Part shown: positions 18,226-22,324 of the stretch, one piece after another
Layout: each line of letters begins with the position of its first letter
Position numbering within the stretch: position 1 is the first letter of the stretch
Source of the DNA: Paulinella micropora
Taxonomy: Eukaryota > Cercozoa > Imbricatea > Euglyphida
Reading direction: 5' to 3'
DNA length: 22,324 bases
NCBI GenBank assembly: GCA_009731375.1
Contig: BJOX01000284.1
Location: 218,080 to 240,403 of the forward strand
Program-made: the position numbers and the translations under genes
The notes under the pieces: generated by a model
The model's input: the letters and a program-made list of their open reading frames with translations, nothing else
What the model was told of the DNA's origin: nothing
The model's database searches: none

Positions 18226-18740
18226 TTGTATGCTTGTCCGACCGGTCCGCTCCCGTTACTCTTCCCCTGCATGTATGTATGTATGTATGTATGTATGTAT
18301 GTGTGTGTGTATGCATGTATGTATGTATGTATGTATGTATGTATGTACGTATGTATGTATGTATGTATGTATGATTGCATCCATGCATGCATGTATGCAC
18401 GCATGTATGTATGTATGTATGTATGTATGCATACATATATATATGCCTTTCTGTCTTTCCGTCTGTGTTTATATTTATATGTTTGTATGTATGTTGTTAC
18501 TATCATGGCCTGTTTTGTTTTTCCCCCACTCTTACCACAAAGACCATGTATGTATGTATGTATCTATCTATATTTTATACATCATGCCCTGTTTTCCTTA
18601 TTCCCTCTACTGTCACGTGAAAAGACCAGCGCAGGCGAGATATGTCTGTCTGCATGTTCATATGTTTGTATCTCTGTCTGTATGTTTGTATGGTATAAAA
18701 ATCTGCATGTTTGTATGTTTGTATGTATGCATACATTGAT
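18120..18740. repeat. TATG block with a 38-bp core repeated at 18120 and 18233, and diverged cores
   Basis: cttgtccgaccggtccgct + gccgttactcttcccctgc at 18120-18157 and 18233-18270 differ at one base. Further unique islands at 18495-18545, 18575-18640 and 18735-18770 contain 'cctgtttt' and '(t/c)ac(g)tga' words shared with the GA-block core. Between them are TATG/TGTG/CATG repeats. Confidence 0.85.
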
Positions 18741-18771
18741 CTTGTTACCGTGACGGCCTGTTTTTCTTTTG

Positions 18772-18774
<3 letters not shown>

Positions 18775-18822
<48 letters not shown>

Positions 18823-18831
18823 GAGAAATAT

Positions 18832-18880
<49 letters not shown>

Positions 18881-19233
18881 GAGAGGATATGAGAGCACGG
18901 TTTCGTCTTTTGCCTCCACCGTTACGTTAAAGGCCAGGGCGGGCGGGAGCAGACGCACGAGTGAGGAGATCTGAGAGAGATATAAGAGAGAGATAAGAAA
19001 GAGATAAGATAGAGATAAGAGAGAGAGAGAGAGAGATAAGATAGAGATAAGAGAGAGAGAGAGGCCAGGGCGGGAGGAGTCGCACGAGTGAGGAGATCTG
19101 AGAGAGGTATAAGAGAGAGATAAGAGAGAGAGAGAGAGAGAGAGAGATAAGAGAGAGAGAGAGAGAGAGAGGCCAGGGACTAGTGAGGAGATCTGAGAGA
19201 GAGGTATAAGAGAGAGATAAGAGAGAGAGAGAG

Positions 19234-19292
<59 letters not shown>

Positions 19293-19446
19293 GGAGAGAG
19301 AGGGGAGGGGGGGGGGGAGGGGGAAGTTGTGTGCATATGTGTATGCGTGTGTGAATGAGACAGAGACAGGGTGAGAGACAGAAAAAGAGAGTGAGAGTGA
19401 GTGAGTAAGTGTGTGTGTGTGTGTGTGTGTGTGTGAGTGAGTGAGT

Positions 19447-19477
<31 letters not shown>

Positions 19478-19482
19478 TGTGA

Positions 19483-19522
<40 letters not shown>

Positions 19523-19640
19523 NNNNNNNNNNCCAGGGCGGGCGGGAGCAGACGCACGAGTGAGGAGATCTGAGAGAGAGATATAAGAGAGAGAGAGAGA
19601 GAGAGAGAGAGATAAGAGCGAGAGAGAGAGAGAGAGAGAG

Positions 19641-19675
<35 letters not shown>

Positions 19676-19680
19676 GAGAC

Positions 19681-19717
<37 letters not shown>

Positions 19718-19776
19718 CCAGGGCGGGCGGGAGCAGACGCACGAGTGAGGAGATCTGAGAGAGGTATAAGAGAGAG

Positions 19777-19839
<63 letters not shown>

Positions 19840-19844
19840 AACAT
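18775..19844. repeat. GA microsatellite block with five GGCCAGGGCGGGCGGGAGC cores
   Basis: The core ggccagggcgggcgggagc + agacgcacgagtgaggagatctgag is near 18930, 19062 (shorter), 19171 (internal deletion), 19533 (after a gap) and 19716. The first copy has an extended left part (accgttacgttaaa). Each is followed by 'tataagagagagataag' and (GA)n. The other interior is GT/GA repeats (19320-19500). N gap at 19523-19532. Confidence 0.9.
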
Positions 19845-19879
19845 ACATAGTACATAGATGAATCTACATATCCAATCAT

Positions 19880-21475
<1,596 letters not shown>

Positions 21476-21476
21476 A

Positions 21477-21656
<180 letters not shown>

Positions 21657-21666
21657 NNNNNNNNNN

Positions 21667-21840
21667 ACTCCATCTGCTTACTGGGTCCTCTGTAATGGAG
21701 GTGGGAGCTCGATCTGCAAGGGGCGCTTATGGAACGAGCCCTGGCCCCGCCTGGTACTAGCGAGCTTTGGTATCGCCTGTATCAGTCCCTTCCGTGCAAA
21801 CATCACGGCTTAGCTGGGCATCGGGTTAATACTTTACCCA
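21667..21840. other. Unique 174-bp island between two N gaps
   Basis: GC-richer, non-repetitive sequence with weak coding look on both strands and no recognised family. Its placement between gaps at 21657-21666 and 21841-21883 makes its position uncertain. Confidence 0.5.
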
Positions 21841-21883
21841 NNNNNNNNNNNNNNNNNNNNNNNNNNNNNNNNNNNNNNNNNNN

Positions 21884-22166
<283 letters not shown>

Positions 22167-22169
<3 letters not shown>

Positions 22170-22324
22170 GTGCTGGGCCCGTGGTGGGGTGCCTTATGTG
22201 TGCCTAGCCATACGCCTATAAGTCATATGCCGAAATAGCGACGGGAAGCACAATCCTGTTCCCTCAGGGTGCCCTTTCTCGCTTGTTGAGCCCGGAATAA
22301 AACCCACAGTGCTCTGTCGGTTTA
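22167..22324 (+). other. Unique terminal sequence with AATAAA, possible 3' end of a retroelement or gene
   Basis: Non-repetitive DNA ending with gtgccctttctcgcttgttg, then AATAAA at 22296-22301. A microsatellite on its left and a poly(A) signal on its right would fit the 3' end of a transcript in the plus sense, but nothing coding is recognised and it runs off the window. Confidence 0.3.

Noticed and set aside
18575-19879. 434-codon Ser/Leu frame on the minus strand
   Set aside because: GA microsatellite shadow that crosses an N gap.

Overview
The window looks like accessory, repeat-dominated nuclear DNA of a eukaryote, probably a unicellular or algal lineage, although the sequence does not fix the taxon. 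The reasons are a GT-AG intron of about 52 nt, AATAAA signals after reading frames, decayed non-LTR and Tnp2/CACTA-like transposon genes, a MITE-like element, and the lack of any bacterial operon. About half of the window (roughly 11.3-22.2 kb) is di-, tri- and tetranucleotide microsatellite. N gaps lie at 8456-8642, 18055-18064, 19523-19532, 21657-21666 and 21841-21883, so order across them is scaffolded and not continuous sequence.

Layout. 1-1205 (minus): 5' part of a non-LTR retrotransposon (ORF1p-like RNA-binding region, then APE-type endonuclease), frameshifted and running off the left edge. 1747-3308 (minus): pieces of a Tnp2/CACTA-like transposase, N-terminal piece at 2722-3308 and core piece at 2064-2599, separated by a short-palindrome cluster. 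3313-3958: three copies of a hairpin repeat around a large palindrome array. 4207-4899 (plus): an intact unrecognised gene with a poly(A) signal. 5014-5391: another palindrome cluster, which also supplies the end of an unrecognised minus-strand gene (5183-6181). 6254-6530: trinucleotide repeats. 6530-7780: AT-rich DNA with a 177-bp tandem duplication. 7786-10045 (minus): a spliced or frame-broken unknown gene with low-complexity flanks around a helical core. 10776-11049: a MITE-like element with long terminal inverted repeats.

From 11.3 kb to the end the DNA is microsatellite blocks (TATG, TAA, TATC/GATA, GA/CT, TA, AAGC/AAGT, TAC). They are punctuated by short unique cores that recur within a block: a TATG-block core, a GA-block core, a CT-block core and a TATC-block core. 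Two copies of a GC-rich double-hairpin element stand at 16878-17027 and 17768-17944.

The genes do not form a recognisable pathway. The most interesting signals are (i) the GCGANTCGC palindrome clusters that sit between, or inside, broken coding regions, (ii) the double-hairpin element, and (iii) recurrent unique cores embedded in microsatellites, which suggest that microsatellite and core spread together.
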